Below are positions 7,598 through 16,639 of a DNA stretch of 64,000 nt, piece by piece. Each line of letters starts with the position of its first letter. Position 1 is the stretch's first letter. The notes beneath the pieces were generated by a model. That model ran no database searches. It was not told the origin of the DNA and worked only from the letters and a program-made list of their open reading frames with translations. The DNA lies in assembly GCA_963700255.1 (NCBI GenBank), contig CAVOWW010000024.1, positions 248,001-312,000 of the forward strand. Reading direction: 5' to 3'. The position numbers and the translations under genes are program-made. This DNA is from UBA10649 sp963700255. Its GTDB lineage: Bacteria; Actinomycetota; Actinomycetes; S36-B12.

Positions 7598-8788
7598 TCA
7601 GTCGGCCTTCGCGTTCGGGCCCGGCAGGGCCAGCATGCGGTCCAGCGCGACCTTCGCCCAGTGGGCGGTGTCGGGCTCGACCTCGATGCGGTTGACAACG
7701 GTGCCAGAGGCGAGCGACTCGAGCGCCCAGACCAGGTGCGGCAGGTCGATGCGGTTCATCGTCGAGCAGTAGCAGACAGTGCGATCCAGGTAGACGATCT
7801 CCTTGTCGGGATTGGCCAGGGCCAGTCGCTTGACGAGGTTCAGTTCGGTGCCGATGGCCCACGCGCTGCCGGGCTCGGCCGCGGTGACGGTGGCGATGAT
7901 CTTCTCCGTCGAGCCGACGACGTCCGCCTTCTCGACGACGTCGTAGGCGCACTCGGGATGGACGATCACCGTGACGCCGGGGACGCGTTCGCGCACCTCG
8001 TCGACGCAGTCGGGGGTGAACCGGCCGTGCACCGAGCAGTGCCCCTTCCACAGGATGACCTTCGCGGCGCGGAGTTGCTCGACGGTGAGTCCACCCATGG
8101 GACGGTTCGGGTTGTAGACGACGCATTCGTCGAGCGACAGCCCGAGGTCGCGGACCGCGGTGTTGCGGCCGAGATGCTGGTCCGGGAGGAAGAGCACCTT
8201 GTCGCCCTGCTCGAACGCCCACTGCAGGCTGCGCTCGGCGTTGCTCGACGTGCAGACGGCGCCTCCGTGCCGGCCGGTGAAGGCCTTGATGGCGGCGGTC
8301 GAGTTCATGTAGGTGATGGGGACGGTGACGTCAGCGACGCCCGCATCGACGAGTGCCTGCCAGCAGTCCTCGACCTGTCCGATCGCGGCCATGTCCGCCA
8401 TGGAGCAGCCGGCCGCGAGGTCGGGGAGGATGACCTGCTGGTCGGCGGAGGTCAGGATGTCAGCGCTCTCCGCCATGAAGTGCACCCCGGCGAACACGAT
8501 GAACTCGGCCTCCGGGTGGGCGGCGGCCTGCTGGGCGAGCTTGAAGGAGTCGCCCGTGACGTCGGCGAAGGCGATGACCTCGTCACGCTGGTAGTGGTGG
8601 CCGAGGACGAACACGCGATCGCCGAGCGCGGCCTTGGCGGCCGAGGCGCGCGCGACCAGATCCGGGTCGGACGGGGCGGGCAGGTCGCCCGGGCAGTCGA
8701 CGCCCTTCTCGCTGTCGGGGTCGGCGCCGTGCCCGAGCAGGAGGAGCGCCAGGGGCGAGGGCTGGGGTTCGGTGAACGTGTTCGCCAT
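7598..8788 (-). CDS. nadA: quinolinate synthase NadA
   Basis: 396 aa. Condenses iminoaspartate with dihydroxyacetone phosphate to give quinolinate for NAD synthesis, using a 4Fe-4S cluster. The three cluster-region cysteines are visible in AAGCSMAD, KGHCSVH and TVCYCSTMN. The N-terminal VLGHHYQRDEVIAFAD and MAESADILT are typical of the long actinobacterial form. The start is MANTFTEP (ATG at 8786-8788). The longer open frame upstream would run into the divergent erpA promoter region. nadB and nadC are not in the window. It is divergent from erpA, an Fe-S carrier gene. Confidence 0.95.
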   Translation of the reverse strand: MANTFTEPQPSPLALLLLGHGADPDSEKGVDCPGDLPAPSDPDLVARASAAKAALGDRVFVLGHHYQRDEVIAFADVTGDSFKLAQQAAAHPEAEFIVFAGVHFMAESADILTSADQQVILPDLAAGCSMADMAAIGQVEDCWQALVDAGVADVTVPITYMNSTAAIKAFTGRHGGAVCTSSNAERSLQWAFEQGDKVLFLPDQHLGRNTAVRDLGLSLDECVVYNPNRPMGGLTVEQLRAAKVILWKGHCSVHGRFTPDCVDEVRERVPGVTVIVHPECAYDVVEKADVVGSTEKIIATVTAAEPGSAWAIGTELNLVKRLALANPDKEIVYLDRTVCYCSTMNRIDLPHLVWALESLASGTVVNRIEVEPDTAHWAKVALDRMLALPGPNAKAD

Positions 8789-8915
8789 GGCAGAAGTGTC
8801 GCACCCGAGGGAGGGACGGTTATTCGCGGAGATGCCCGGAGTATGAGAGCGTAGGGAATACGCCGAGCCCGGTCGGGGTTGTGGCGGGAAATCAGACCGC
8901 TGAAAGGGATCGCAC

Positions 8916-9278
8916 ATGTCGGCAGACACCACCACCACCGAAGCCCCCGTGACCGACGGCATCCTGCTGACCGAGGTTGCCGCGTCCAAGGTGAAGGCCC
9001 TGCTGGAGTCCGAGGGTCGTGACGATCTCGCCCTGCGCGTCGCCGTGCAGCCGGGCGGCTGCTCCGGTCTGCGCTACCAGCTGTTCTTCGACGACCGCAG
9101 CCTCGACGGCGATGTCGTGAAGGACTTCGGCGGCGTCGGCGTCGTCACCGACCGCATGAGTGCGCCCTACCTGAGCGGCGCGACCATCGACTTCGTCGAC
9201 ACCATCGAGAAGCAGGGCTTCACCATCGACAACCCGAACGCCACGGGCTCCTGCGCCTGCGGAGACTCCTTCCACTGA
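8916..9278 (+). CDS. erpA: A-type iron-sulfur cluster insertion protein ErpA
   Basis: 120 aa. A-type carrier that delivers Fe-S clusters to apoproteins. The three ligand cysteines are in PGGCSGLRY and SCACGDSFH, at the expected spacing and with the usual C-terminal position. It matches the length and opening (ILLTEVAASKVKALLE) of the family and the position of Rv2204c in M. tuberculosis. A ribosome site GAAAGGGA lies upstream of the ATG. Clients nearby include NadA and the Rieske protein QcrA. Its transcript probably ends in the hairpin at 9289-9328. Confidence 0.94.
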   Translation: MSADTTTTEAPVTDGILLTEVAASKVKALLESEGRDDLALRVAVQPGGCSGLRYQLFFDDRSLDGDVVKDFGGVGVVTDRMSAPYLSGATIDFVDTIEKQGFTIDNPNATGSCACGDSFH

Positions 9279-9288
9279 ACTGACCGTC

Positions 9289-9328
9289 AGCCACGGCCCG
9301 GACTCGCGATAGGGTCCGGGCCGTGGCT
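9289..9328 (+). terminator. 15-bp perfect hairpin overlapping the start codon of the next gene
   Basis: AGCCACGGCCCGGAC and GTCCGGGCCGTGGCT are perfect complements separated by ten bases. No U-tract follows. The 3' arm contains the GTG start of the PfkB gene (9323-9325). It may attenuate read-through from erpA and also hide the downstream start codon. Confidence 0.6.
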
Positions 9329-10309
9329 GTCCTCATCACCGGGTCCATCGCGACCGATCACCTCATGACCTTCCCGGGCCGGTTCTCGGACTCGCTCGTG
9401 GCCGACAAGCTGGACAAGATCTCGCTGTCCTTCCTCGTGGAGGAGCTTGAGGTGCGGCGAGGGGGAGTCGCCCCCAACATCGCCTTCGGGATGGGCTGCC
9501 TGGGGCTGCGACCCGTCCTCGTCGGCGCCGTCGGCCCGGACTTCGCCGACTACGAGTCCTGGCTGCAGCGGCACAACGTCGACACGAGCGGCGTGCGCGT
9601 CTCCGAGTCGCGTCACACGGCCCGGTTCGTCTGCACCACCGACTCCGAGCAGAACCAGATCGCCTCCTTCTACCCCGGGGCCATGTCCGAGGCGCGCAAC
9701 ATCGAGCTGCGCCCGGTCGTCGACCGAGTCGGCAAGGCCGAGGTCGTGCTCATCGGCGCCAACGACCCTGAGGCCATGCTCCGGCACACCGAGGAGTGCC
9801 AGTTCCGCGGCTACCCGTTCGCGGCCGACCCCTCCCAGCAGCTGGCGCGCATGGACGGCGAGGAGATCAAGCCCCTCATCGAGGGCGCGACCTACCTGTT
9901 CACCAACGAGTACGAGTCGGCGCTCATCGAGCAGAAGACCGGCTGGACGTCCGCGGACATCGCGGGGATGGTCCAGACCCGGGTGACCACCCTGGGCCCC
10001 GACGGTGCGCGCGTGGAGCGGCGCGGCGAGGCCCCCGTGACCGTCAAGGTCGCCGAGGAGGACCGGAAGGCCGATCCGACGGGGGTGGGCGACGCCTTCC
10101 GCGCCGGGTACCTGTCCGGCCAGGCTTGGGGCCTGTCGGACGAGCGGTCCGCGCAGCTGGGGGCCCTGCTGGCCACCTACGTGATCGAGACGATCGGCAC
10201 GCAGGAGTACGAGCTGGCCCGCACGCACTTCCTCGAGCGCATGGCGCGCACCTACGGTGACGACGCGGCGGCTGACGTCGAGCCGCACGTGGTCTGCCCG
10301 CGTCCCTGA
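9323..10309 (+). CDS. adoK: PfkB-family sugar/nucleoside kinase, probable adenosine kinase
   Basis: 328 aa ribokinase-fold kinase. It has the N-terminal GSIATDHLMTFPGRF, the glycine-rich RRGGVAPNIAFGMGCLGLRP and the catalytic C-terminal motif ADPTGVGDAFRAGY (Asp of GXGD as general base). It resembles Rv2202c, the mycobacterial adenosine kinase, in sequence type and position between erpA and ctaC, so a role in purine salvage is likely. Other sugars cannot be ruled out. The GTG start sits in the 3' arm of a strong hairpin. Confidence 0.87.
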   Translation: MAVLITGSIATDHLMTFPGRFSDSLVADKLDKISLSFLVEELEVRRGGVAPNIAFGMGCLGLRPVLVGAVGPDFADYESWLQRHNVDTSGVRVSESRHTARFVCTTDSEQNQIASFYPGAMSEARNIELRPVVDRVGKAEVVLIGANDPEAMLRHTEECQFRGYPFAADPSQQLARMDGEEIKPLIEGATYLFTNEYESALIEQKTGWTSADIAGMVQTRVTTLGPDGARVERRGEAPVTVKVAEEDRKADPTGVGDAFRAGYLSGQAWGLSDERSAQLGALLATYVIETIGTQEYELARTHFLERMARTYGDDAAADVEPHVVCPRP

Positions 10310-10321
10310 TCCCTCCTCACC

Positions 10322-10984
10322 GTGGCGCAGCTCCCCGCACCCTCCCGGTGGGACCTGCCTGACCCTGCGGACGCTGATCCCGGCGAGGACGTCGTGGCCG
10401 TCGGGGCAGACCTGGACGTGTCGACGGTCTTCGCCGCCTACTGCCGCGGCCTGTTCCCCATGCACCTGTCGACCGGCGAGCTCGCCTGGTGGTCGCCCGA
10501 CCCCAGGGGCGTCCTGCCGCTCGACGGGCTGCGGGTGACGCGTTCGCTGGCCAAGTCCGTCCGCCGATTCGACGTCACCATCGACCGCGCCTTCACCGAC
10601 GTGATGCGCGAGTGCGGGGACGAGGGCCGCGAGTCGGGCTGGATCACCGCGGAGTTCATCGACACCTACACCCGGCTGCACGAGATGGGCTGGGCCCACT
10701 CGGTGGAGGTGTGGCGCGACGACGTGCTCGTCGGGGGGCTCTACGGGATCGAGATCGGCGGCCTGTTCGCGGGGGAGTCGATGTTCCATCGCGAACGGGA
10801 CGCATCCAAGGTCGCGCTCGTCGCGCTCGTCCAGACGCTGCGTGCGGGCGGTGGCCCTCGGCTCCTGGACGTCCAGTGGTGCACCGACCACCTCGCCTCC
10901 CTCGGAGCCGTGGAGATCCCGCGGCCCGAGTACCTGCGCCGGCTGGACGAGGCCCTGGCCCTGCCGCCGTGCCTAGGCTCCTGA
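10322..10984 (+). CDS. aat: leucyl/phenylalanyl-tRNA-protein transferase Aat
   Basis: 220 aa. Transfers Leu or Phe from tRNA to the N terminus of proteins with Arg/Lys ends, marking them for ClpS/ClpAP-type degradation (N-end rule). Motifs: VVAVGADLDVSTVFAAYCRGLFPM near the start, WWSPDPRGVLPLDGLRVTRSLAKS and GLYGIEIGGLFAGESMF, with the invariant FAGESMF block. Length fits the family. It begins with GTG 12 bases after the kinase stop. It ends 12 bases inside the convergent PLP-fold gene. Confidence 0.94.
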   Translation: MAQLPAPSRWDLPDPADADPGEDVVAVGADLDVSTVFAAYCRGLFPMHLSTGELAWWSPDPRGVLPLDGLRVTRSLAKSVRRFDVTIDRAFTDVMRECGDEGRESGWITAEFIDTYTRLHEMGWAHSVEVWRDDVLVGGLYGIEIGGLFAGESMFHRERDASKVALVALVQTLRAGGGPRLLDVQWCTDHLASLGAVEIPRPEYLRRLDEALALPPCLGS

Positions 10985-12133
10985 CCGCGCGGCCGCGAGT
11001 GCGTCAGGTAGGGCCTTGACGAAGTCCGTGACCGTCTCCTCGGCGCAGCCGTAGGGGAGCGACACCCGGACGGACGCGTCCGGCACCAGGCCCATCGCCG
11101 CGAGGACCTGGCTCGGCATGCGGGTGTCGGACGTGCAGGCCGAGCCGCTGGCCACGCTGAATCCGCGCCTGTCGAGCTCGTGCACGACCGTCTCGCCGGT
11201 CACCCCGGCGCAGGTGAAGGTGACGATGTGCGGAAGTCGGTCGACAGGGTCGCCGACCACCTCGATGCCCTCGGCGAGCCGGGGGAGCTCGAGGCGGATG
11301 TGCTCGGTGAGGCCGAAGAGCCGATCCGCCTCGGCCATGACGTGCGGGGCGAGGTACTCCAGCGCGGTGGCCGCGGCAGCGGCACCGGCGATGTCGGGGA
11401 AGCCGTTGACCCAGCCCCGATCGGGGTTCTCGTCCGGCGTCCAGCGGACGGCGGACCGCACGGCGAGCACCCCGACGCCGGCCGGGCCGCCCCAGTCGCG
11501 GGCGGACGCCGCGAGGACGTCCCAGTCGGTCGGGACGGGTCCTCTCCCGATGACCTGGACGGCGTGCACGAGGAGGGGTACGCCGGCCGCCTTGGCGACG
11601 GCGGCCACCTCGGCGAGTGGCTGGCGGGTGCCGACCTCGCCGTTGGCCGCCTGGACGCAGACGAGGTCGGCCGGGGCGGCCAGGGCCCGGGTCAGCGCGG
11701 CGAGGTCGAGGCGGCCGGCGCGGTCGACCGGGACGGACTCGACGACCGTGCCCCAACGGTCCGCCGGACTCGCGACGGCCAGGCTCTCCACGGCGCTGAT
11801 GACCGCGCGCCCCGTCCGGCCGCGCGCCAGGAGGCCCTGGATGGCGACTGCCGCGGCGGTGGGGCCGGAGGACGTGAGGAAGACCTCCTCGGGCCGGACG
11901 CCCAGGCTGGTGGCGATGCTCGCGCGCGCCGCATCGAGGACGAGGCCAGCCCGGCGGCCGGCGTGGTGCAGCCGGGCAGGATCGCTCCAGGCCTGCTCTG
12001 CTGCCGCCAGCCAGGCCTGCCGGGCCGCCGGCAGCAGCGGCTGCCCGGCCACCGCGTCCAGGTACCCGGCCGGGGGTCGGGGAGCCGGCTCGGGGAGTGC
12101 TCCCTCGGGGGGCTGGACCGTCACGGAAGGCAC
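10973..12133 (-). CDS. class V aminotransferase-fold protein resembling cysteine desulfurase, catalytic Lys missing
   Basis: 386 aa with the NifS/IscS fold: YLDAVAGQPLLPAARQAW, the FLTSSGPTAAAVAIQGL nucleotide-like loop, and the mobile-loop cysteine in SVASGSACTSDTRMPSQVL. At the Schiff-base site, where desulfurases read SGHKxxGPKGxG, this protein reads SARDWGGPAGVG, so His and Lys become Arg and Asp. The TEHKA histidine region is also altered (AVESLAVASP). It may still bind a sulfur-donor partner or have become regulatory. Starts at GTG. Situated next to ctaC. Annotation as an active desulfurase would be unsafe. Confidence 0.82.
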   Translation of the reverse strand: MPSVTVQPPEGALPEPAPRPPAGYLDAVAGQPLLPAARQAWLAAAEQAWSDPARLHHAGRRAGLVLDAARASIATSLGVRPEEVFLTSSGPTAAAVAIQGLLARGRTGRAVISAVESLAVASPADRWGTVVESVPVDRAGRLDLAALTRALAAPADLVCVQAANGEVGTRQPLAEVAAVAKAAGVPLLVHAVQVIGRGPVPTDWDVLAASARDWGGPAGVGVLAVRSAVRWTPDENPDRGWVNGFPDIAGAAAAATALEYLAPHVMAEADRLFGLTEHIRLELPRLAEGIEVVGDPVDRLPHIVTFTCAGVTGETVVHELDRRGFSVASGSACTSDTRMPSQVLAAMGLVPDASVRVSLPYGCAEETVTDFVKALPDALAAARSGA

Positions 12134-12240
12134 GGTAGTCGCCCTCAGGGACGAGCCCGGTTCCGCCTCGTGGGGCCGCCCACATTCGGGGCACCGGGTG
12201 CGCTAGTCTGCCGACGTCCACCGACCTAGGAAGGCGATCC

Positions 12241-13107
12241 GTGCGGCATTCGAGCCAGGTGATCACCGCGGGAGCACCCCGTGTCCAGCAGGGCAGGTTG
12301 CGCAGGCGTGTGCGCGCTGCCGCCATCGGTGTCGGCGTCCTCGCCGTGACGCTCACGGCGTCAGGCTGCACCGCCAACGAGGTCTTCTTCCTCGACCTGC
12401 CCGACCCCGCCACCAAGGAGGCGGCGATCACGCAGAACCTCTGGCAGGGGTCGTGGATCGCCGCTTGGATCGTCGGGCTGGTCACGTGGGCGCTCATGCT
12501 CTGGGCCGCCGTGGCCTACCGCCGCCGTCACCGCGACGAGGTGCCCGAGCAGACCAAGTACAACGTCCCGCTCGAGATCCTCTACACGGTCATCCCGCTC
12601 ATCATGATCCTCGGCCTGTTCTGGTTCACGGCGCGGGACCAGAGCGAGATCCTCGCGGTCAGCAACGATCAGGACCAGACCGTCAACGTGGTCGGCTTCC
12701 GCTGGAACTGGGGCTTCAACTACCTCGACGAGGACGCCTACGCGATCGGCTCGCCCAACCTGCCGGCCGAGCTCGTCCTGCCTGTGGGGGAGAAGATCCG
12801 GTTCGAGCTCACCTCTCCTGACGTCATCCACTCCTTCTGGGTCCCCGCGTTCCTGTTCAAGATGGACGTCATCCCCGGCAAGACCAACGTCTTCGAGCTG
12901 ACGCCCGACAAGGTCGGCACCTACGCGGGCAAGTGCGCCGAGTTGTGCGGCGTGGACCACGCCCGCATGCTGTTCAACGTCCGCGTGGTGGAGCGGGCCG
13001 AGTTCGACACGTACATCGCCGACCTCAAGGCCCGGGGCCAGAGCGGCCTGCTCGACACCGGGATGAGCAATGATCAGGGCCAGATGCCCGATGAGAGGAC
13101 GACATGA
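12241..13107 (+). CDS. ctaC: cytochrome c oxidase subunit II (CtaC)
   Basis: 288 aa CuA-carrying subunit of the aa3 oxidase. Lipoprotein-type signal (VLAVTLTASGC), two transmembrane helices (around SWIAAWIVGLVTWALMLWAAV and YTVIPLIMILGLFWFT), then the cupredoxin domain with SPDVIHSFWVPAFLFKMD and the CuA motif CAELCGVDHARM. GTG start with AGGAAGG ten bases upstream. First gene of ctaC-ctaD-ctaF; its end overlaps ctaD by four bases. Confidence 0.96.
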   Translation: MRHSSQVITAGAPRVQQGRLRRRVRAAAIGVGVLAVTLTASGCTANEVFFLDLPDPATKEAAITQNLWQGSWIAAWIVGLVTWALMLWAAVAYRRRHRDEVPEQTKYNVPLEILYTVIPLIMILGLFWFTARDQSEILAVSNDQDQTVNVVGFRWNWGFNYLDEDAYAIGSPNLPAELVLPVGEKIRFELTSPDVIHSFWVPAFLFKMDVIPGKTNVFELTPDKVGTYAGKCAELCGVDHARMLFNVRVVERAEFDTYIADLKARGQSGLLDTGMSNDQGQMPDERTT

Positions 13108-14828
13108 CGATTCTGAGCGACCGCGTCATCCCCTCGGATCCGGCGCCGTCCGCCCCGCCCGCGAGGAAGAAGCGCAGCCTCGGCGCAGCGATCGTGAACT
13201 GGGTCACGTCCACAGACCACAAGACGATCGGCTACCTGTACATCGTCACGGCGACCATCTGGTTCTTCGTCGCCGGCCTGATGGCCCTGGCGATCCGCGC
13301 CGAGCTCGCCGTCCCTGGCCTTCAGTTCGTCTCGCTCGAGCAGTACAACCAGCTGTTCACGATGCACGGAACGATCATGCTGTTCCTGTTCGCGACGCCG
13401 CTGTTCGTCGGCTTCGGCAACGTGATCATGCCGCTGCAGATCGGTGCCCCCGACGTCGCCTTCCCGCGGCTGAACATGCTCGGCTACTGGCTGTTCTTCT
13501 TCGGCGGCATCACCGCTGCACTCGGGTTCCTCACCCCCGGTGGCGCGGCAGCGTTCGGCTGGTTCGCCTATGCGCCGCTGAGCAACGCGGTCTACTCACC
13601 CGAGGTGGGCGGCGACCTGTGGCTGCTCGGCCTGGCGATGGGCGGCCTGGGCACGATCCTCGGCTCGGTCAACTTCGTGACCACGATCTTCTGCATGCGC
13701 GCTCCCGGCATGACCATGTTCCGGATGCCCATCTTCACCTGGACGATCTTCGTCACCAGCATCCTGGTCCTCCTGTGCTTCCCCGTTCTTGCCGCGGCCC
13801 TCGCGATGGCGTTCATCGACCGGGAGTACGGCGCGCTCGTCTTCGCGCCCGAGAACGGCGGCGCCATGCTCTGGCAGCACCTGTTCTGGTTCTTCGGGCA
13901 TCCGGAGGTCTACATCCTGGCGTTGCCCTTCTTCGGCATCGCCAGCGAGATCATCCCCGTCTTCTCGCGCAAGCCGATCTTCGGCTACAAGGGACTCGTC
14001 TTCGCGACCTTGGCCATCGGCGCGCTCTCGATGGCCGTCTGGGCCCACCACCTGTACGTCACCGGCTCGGTGTACCTGCCCTACTTCGCCATCATGACGA
14101 TGCTCATCGCGGTGCCCACCGGCGTGAAGTTCTTCAACTGGATCGGCACCATGTGGAAGGGCTCCGTCTCCTTCGACACTCCGATGCTGTGGACGATGGG
14201 CTTCCTCATCACCTTCCTCTTCGGCGGGCTCACCGGAATCATCCTGTCCTCGCCCCCCCTGGACTTCCACGTGTCGGACAGCTACTTCGTGGTCGCGCAC
14301 TTCCACTACACGGTGTTCGGCACGGTCGTGTTCATGTTCTTCGCGGGCCTGTACTTCTGGTGGCCCAAGATGACCGGTCGCATGCTCGACGAGAAGCTGG
14401 GCAAGATCCACTTCTGGCTGCTGTTCGTCGGGTTCCAGGTCACGTTCCTGATCCAGCACTGGCTGGGTGTCCAGGGCATGCCGCGCCGCTACGGCGACTA
14501 CCTGCCGGCCGATGACTTCCAGCTGTTCAACGAGATCTCGACGGTCGGGGCCGCGATGCTCGGCGTGTCGACGCTGTTCTTCATCTGGAACGTCCTCAAG
14601 ACGTGGCGATCGGCTCCCAAGGTGACCGTCGACGACCCGTGGGGCTGGGGCGGCTCGCTGGAGTGGGCGACCTCCTGCCCGCCCCCGCGGCACAACTTCG
14701 TCTCCCTGCCCAAGATCCGCTCGGAGCGGCCGGCGTTCGACCTGCACCACCCGGAGCTCGCGCCTCCCGGCGTGCACCCGGTCGCGGCGTCCACCGCTCC
14801 CACCTCGGTCGAGGGGGGCCAGGCGTGA
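13104..14828 (+). CDS. ctaD: cytochrome c oxidase subunit I (CtaD)
   Basis: 574 aa catalytic subunit of aa3 oxidase, with about twelve transmembrane helices. Heme a/a3-CuB ligands are visible: low-spin His in LFTMHGTIM, WFFGHPEVYI (CuB His and the cross-linked Tyr), WAHHLYV (two CuB His) and VAHFHYTVFG (heme ligands). K-channel and D-channel segments look ordinary. It overlaps ctaC (ATGA) and ctaF (GTGA) by four bases each. Confidence 0.97.
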   Translation: MTILSDRVIPSDPAPSAPPARKKRSLGAAIVNWVTSTDHKTIGYLYIVTATIWFFVAGLMALAIRAELAVPGLQFVSLEQYNQLFTMHGTIMLFLFATPLFVGFGNVIMPLQIGAPDVAFPRLNMLGYWLFFFGGITAALGFLTPGGAAAFGWFAYAPLSNAVYSPEVGGDLWLLGLAMGGLGTILGSVNFVTTIFCMRAPGMTMFRMPIFTWTIFVTSILVLLCFPVLAAALAMAFIDREYGALVFAPENGGAMLWQHLFWFFGHPEVYILALPFFGIASEIIPVFSRKPIFGYKGLVFATLAIGALSMAVWAHHLYVTGSVYLPYFAIMTMLIAVPTGVKFFNWIGTMWKGSVSFDTPMLWTMGFLITFLFGGLTGIILSSPPLDFHVSDSYFVVAHFHYTVFGTVVFMFFAGLYFWWPKMTGRMLDEKLGKIHFWLLFVGFQVTFLIQHWLGVQGMPRRYGDYLPADDFQLFNEISTVGAAMLGVSTLFFIWNVLKTWRSAPKVTVDDPWGWGGSLEWATSCPPPRHNFVSLPKIRSERPAFDLHHPELAPPGVHPVAASTAPTSVEGGQA

Positions 14829-15220
14829 AGATCGAAGGCCTGATCTTCGCCCTCGGGGCGGCGTTCTTCACCGTCATCGCGGGGATCTACTGGTACGTCT
14901 CCCGGGACCCGATCGGCACCACGGCCCTCGCCCTCTGCGGCGCGCTGGCCTTCCTCGTCGCCTTCTACGTCCTCTACACGTCCAAGCGGGTCTACCCGCG
15001 CCCGGAGGACCGGCTGGACGCCGATATCGATGAAGCCGATCCGGAGTACGGGTTCTTCAGCCCGCACTCGTGGTGGCCGCTCCCGGTAGCGTTCGGGGCG
15101 TTCGTCACGGCGCTGGGGCTGATCTTCGCGGTGTGGGTCATCGTGCTCGGCGTGACCATCCTCATGCTGGCCCTCATCGGCTGGATGTTCGAGTACTACC
15201 GCGGCGACTTCGCCCAGTAG
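14825..15220 (+). CDS. ctaF: actinobacterial cytochrome c oxidase subunit IV (CtaF)
   Basis: 131 aa small membrane subunit found in actinobacterial aa3 oxidases. It has four hydrophobic segments: IEGLIFALGAAFFTVIAGIYW, TALALCGALAFLVAFYVLY, PVAFGAFVTALGLIFAVWVI and VTILMLALIGWMFEYY. The acidic loop RLDADIDEADPEYGFFSPHSWWPL is highly characteristic. Starts at a GTG overlapping the ctaD stop (GTGA). The track of open frames begins later, but the GTG restores the first transmembrane segment. Confidence 0.93.
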   Translation: MKIEGLIFALGAAFFTVIAGIYWYVSRDPIGTTALALCGALAFLVAFYVLYTSKRVYPRPEDRLDADIDEADPEYGFFSPHSWWPLPVAFGAFVTALGLIFAVWVIVLGVTILMLALIGWMFEYYRGDFAQ

Positions 15221-15234
15221 CCGGACTCCGCTCG

Positions 15235-15258
15235 CCCGCCACGCTGTCCGCTGGCGGG
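15235..15258 (+). terminator. possible terminator hairpin after ctaF
   Basis: CCCGCCA and TGGCGGG pair around a ten-base loop, 15 bases after the ctaF stop. A second inverted pair (GACGACG ... CGTCGTC) follows at about 15270-15305. No U-tract, as is usual in GC-rich actinobacteria. Confidence 0.4.
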
Positions 15259-15327
15259 AACTGGTCCGGCGACGACGTACCCTTACCCTTGAGCATCGTC
15301 GTCCCGCCTGACCGTAGGAGTCCGTCC

Positions 15328-16638
15328 GTGACCGTCCCCGCCCGGAGGCTCGCCCTCGGCATGGGGATCGCCGTGCTCGGCCTGAGCGCCTGCACCCCCG
15401 TCGCCAGCGTGGACTTCCGGACCGTCGTGCCGTCCGAGCAGTCACGAGCGACCATCGCCGCGCAGCCCTCGGGCGAGAGGAAGGTCGACCCGGGTCAGCG
15501 CATCACCGTGACGGCCACCGACGGCCAGCTGGCCGATGTCACCGTGATGGGCCCGAAGGGCCTGGTCAAGGGCGACCTGTCCGCCGATGGCACCGTCTGG
15601 ACCGCCAAGAGGTCCAACCTGGGCTTCGGCGCCACGTACACGGTGGAGGCGACGGCGGTCGACCCCCGTGGCGTGCCCACCACTACGAGCGACGCCTTCC
15701 GCACGCTCGAGCCCAAGGCGCTGTTCACCGCTGCCGTGTCGCCTCGCGAGGAGGCCACCGTCGGAGTCGGCATGCCGATCTCGGTGACCTTCGACCGCGA
15801 GATCAAGAACCGTGCCGAGGTGGAGCAGGCCCTGACGGTCTACACCCCGACCCCCATCGAGGGGGCCTGGTCGTGGAGCAGCCCGAGCCAGGTGCAGTTC
15901 CGGCCCAAGGACTACTGGCCCGCGAACATCGACGTCACCGTCGACCTCGACCTCAAGGGCGTCGAGGCGGCCAAGCGGGTCTACGGCGAGAGGAACACGT
16001 CCACGACCTTCACGATCGGCCCTCGCATGATCACCCAGGTCGACGCCCAGTCGCACACGGCCAAGGTGTTCCGCGACGGCGAGCGCGTCCGGGTCATGCC
16101 GATCACCACGGGCAAGACCGGCTTCGAGACTAGGTCCGGAGTGAAGGTCGTCGTCAGCAAGGAGCGCACCCGCCTCATGGACGCCGCCACCGGCGGCACC
16201 GAGGAGAGCGACCCTGAGTACTACCGGCTCGAGGTCGAGTACGCGATGCGGGTGACGTACTCCGGTGAGTTCCTCCATGCCGCACCGTGGTCCGTGGGCT
16301 CCCAGGGGTACGCCAACGTCAGCCACGGCTGCGTGGGGATGAGCACGGCCAACGCGCAGTGGCTCTACGACATGACCAACGTGGGCGACGTCGTCGAGGT
16401 GACGGGCACGAGCAACCCGCAGAACCTCGGCAACGGCATCACGGTGTGGAACGAGCGCTGGAAGGAGTGGCTGGCCGATTCCGCGACCGGCCCGGTCCTG
16501 ACCGTGGCTGCCCCGGCCTCGTCCCAGAGCGATGCCGCCAACCCCTCTGACGCGCCTCAGGACGACGCTGAGGGCACCGTCGACGGCACCACGCTCCCAG
16601 GGGACCCTCAGGTCGCTGAGGCGTCCTACGGCCGCTGA
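15328..16638 (+). CDS. lipoprotein L,D-transpeptidase with Ig-like domains
   Basis: 436 aa. Forms 3-3 peptidoglycan crosslinks outside the membrane. Lipobox LGLSAC near residue 19, then Ig-like regions (about 50-215, with TVSPREEATVGVGMPISVTF resembling the LdtMt2-type domain), and a YkuD catalytic domain from about 235. The active-site motif SHGCVGMS carries the Cys, with an upstream catalytic His in the EFLHAAPWSVGSQG segment. The C-terminal tail is Ala/Asp/Pro-rich. GTG start with TAGGAG upstream. The domain order resembles LppS/LdtMt2 of mycobacteria. Confidence 0.92.
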   Translation: MTVPARRLALGMGIAVLGLSACTPVASVDFRTVVPSEQSRATIAAQPSGERKVDPGQRITVTATDGQLADVTVMGPKGLVKGDLSADGTVWTAKRSNLGFGATYTVEATAVDPRGVPTTTSDAFRTLEPKALFTAAVSPREEATVGVGMPISVTFDREIKNRAEVEQALTVYTPTPIEGAWSWSSPSQVQFRPKDYWPANIDVTVDLDLKGVEAAKRVYGERNTSTTFTIGPRMITQVDAQSHTAKVFRDGERVRVMPITTGKTGFETRSGVKVVVSKERTRLMDAATGGTEESDPEYYRLEVEYAMRVTYSGEFLHAAPWSVGSQGYANVSHGCVGMSTANAQWLYDMTNVGDVVEVTGTSNPQNLGNGITVWNERWKEWLADSATGPVLTVAAPASSQSDAANPSDAPQDDAEGTVDGTTLPGDPQVAEASYGR

Positions 16639-16639
16639 G

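Noticed and set aside
9287..10891. Long minus-strand open frame (534 codons) opposite adoK and aat
   Set aside because: Antisense shadow; both plus-strand genes have full catalytic motifs.
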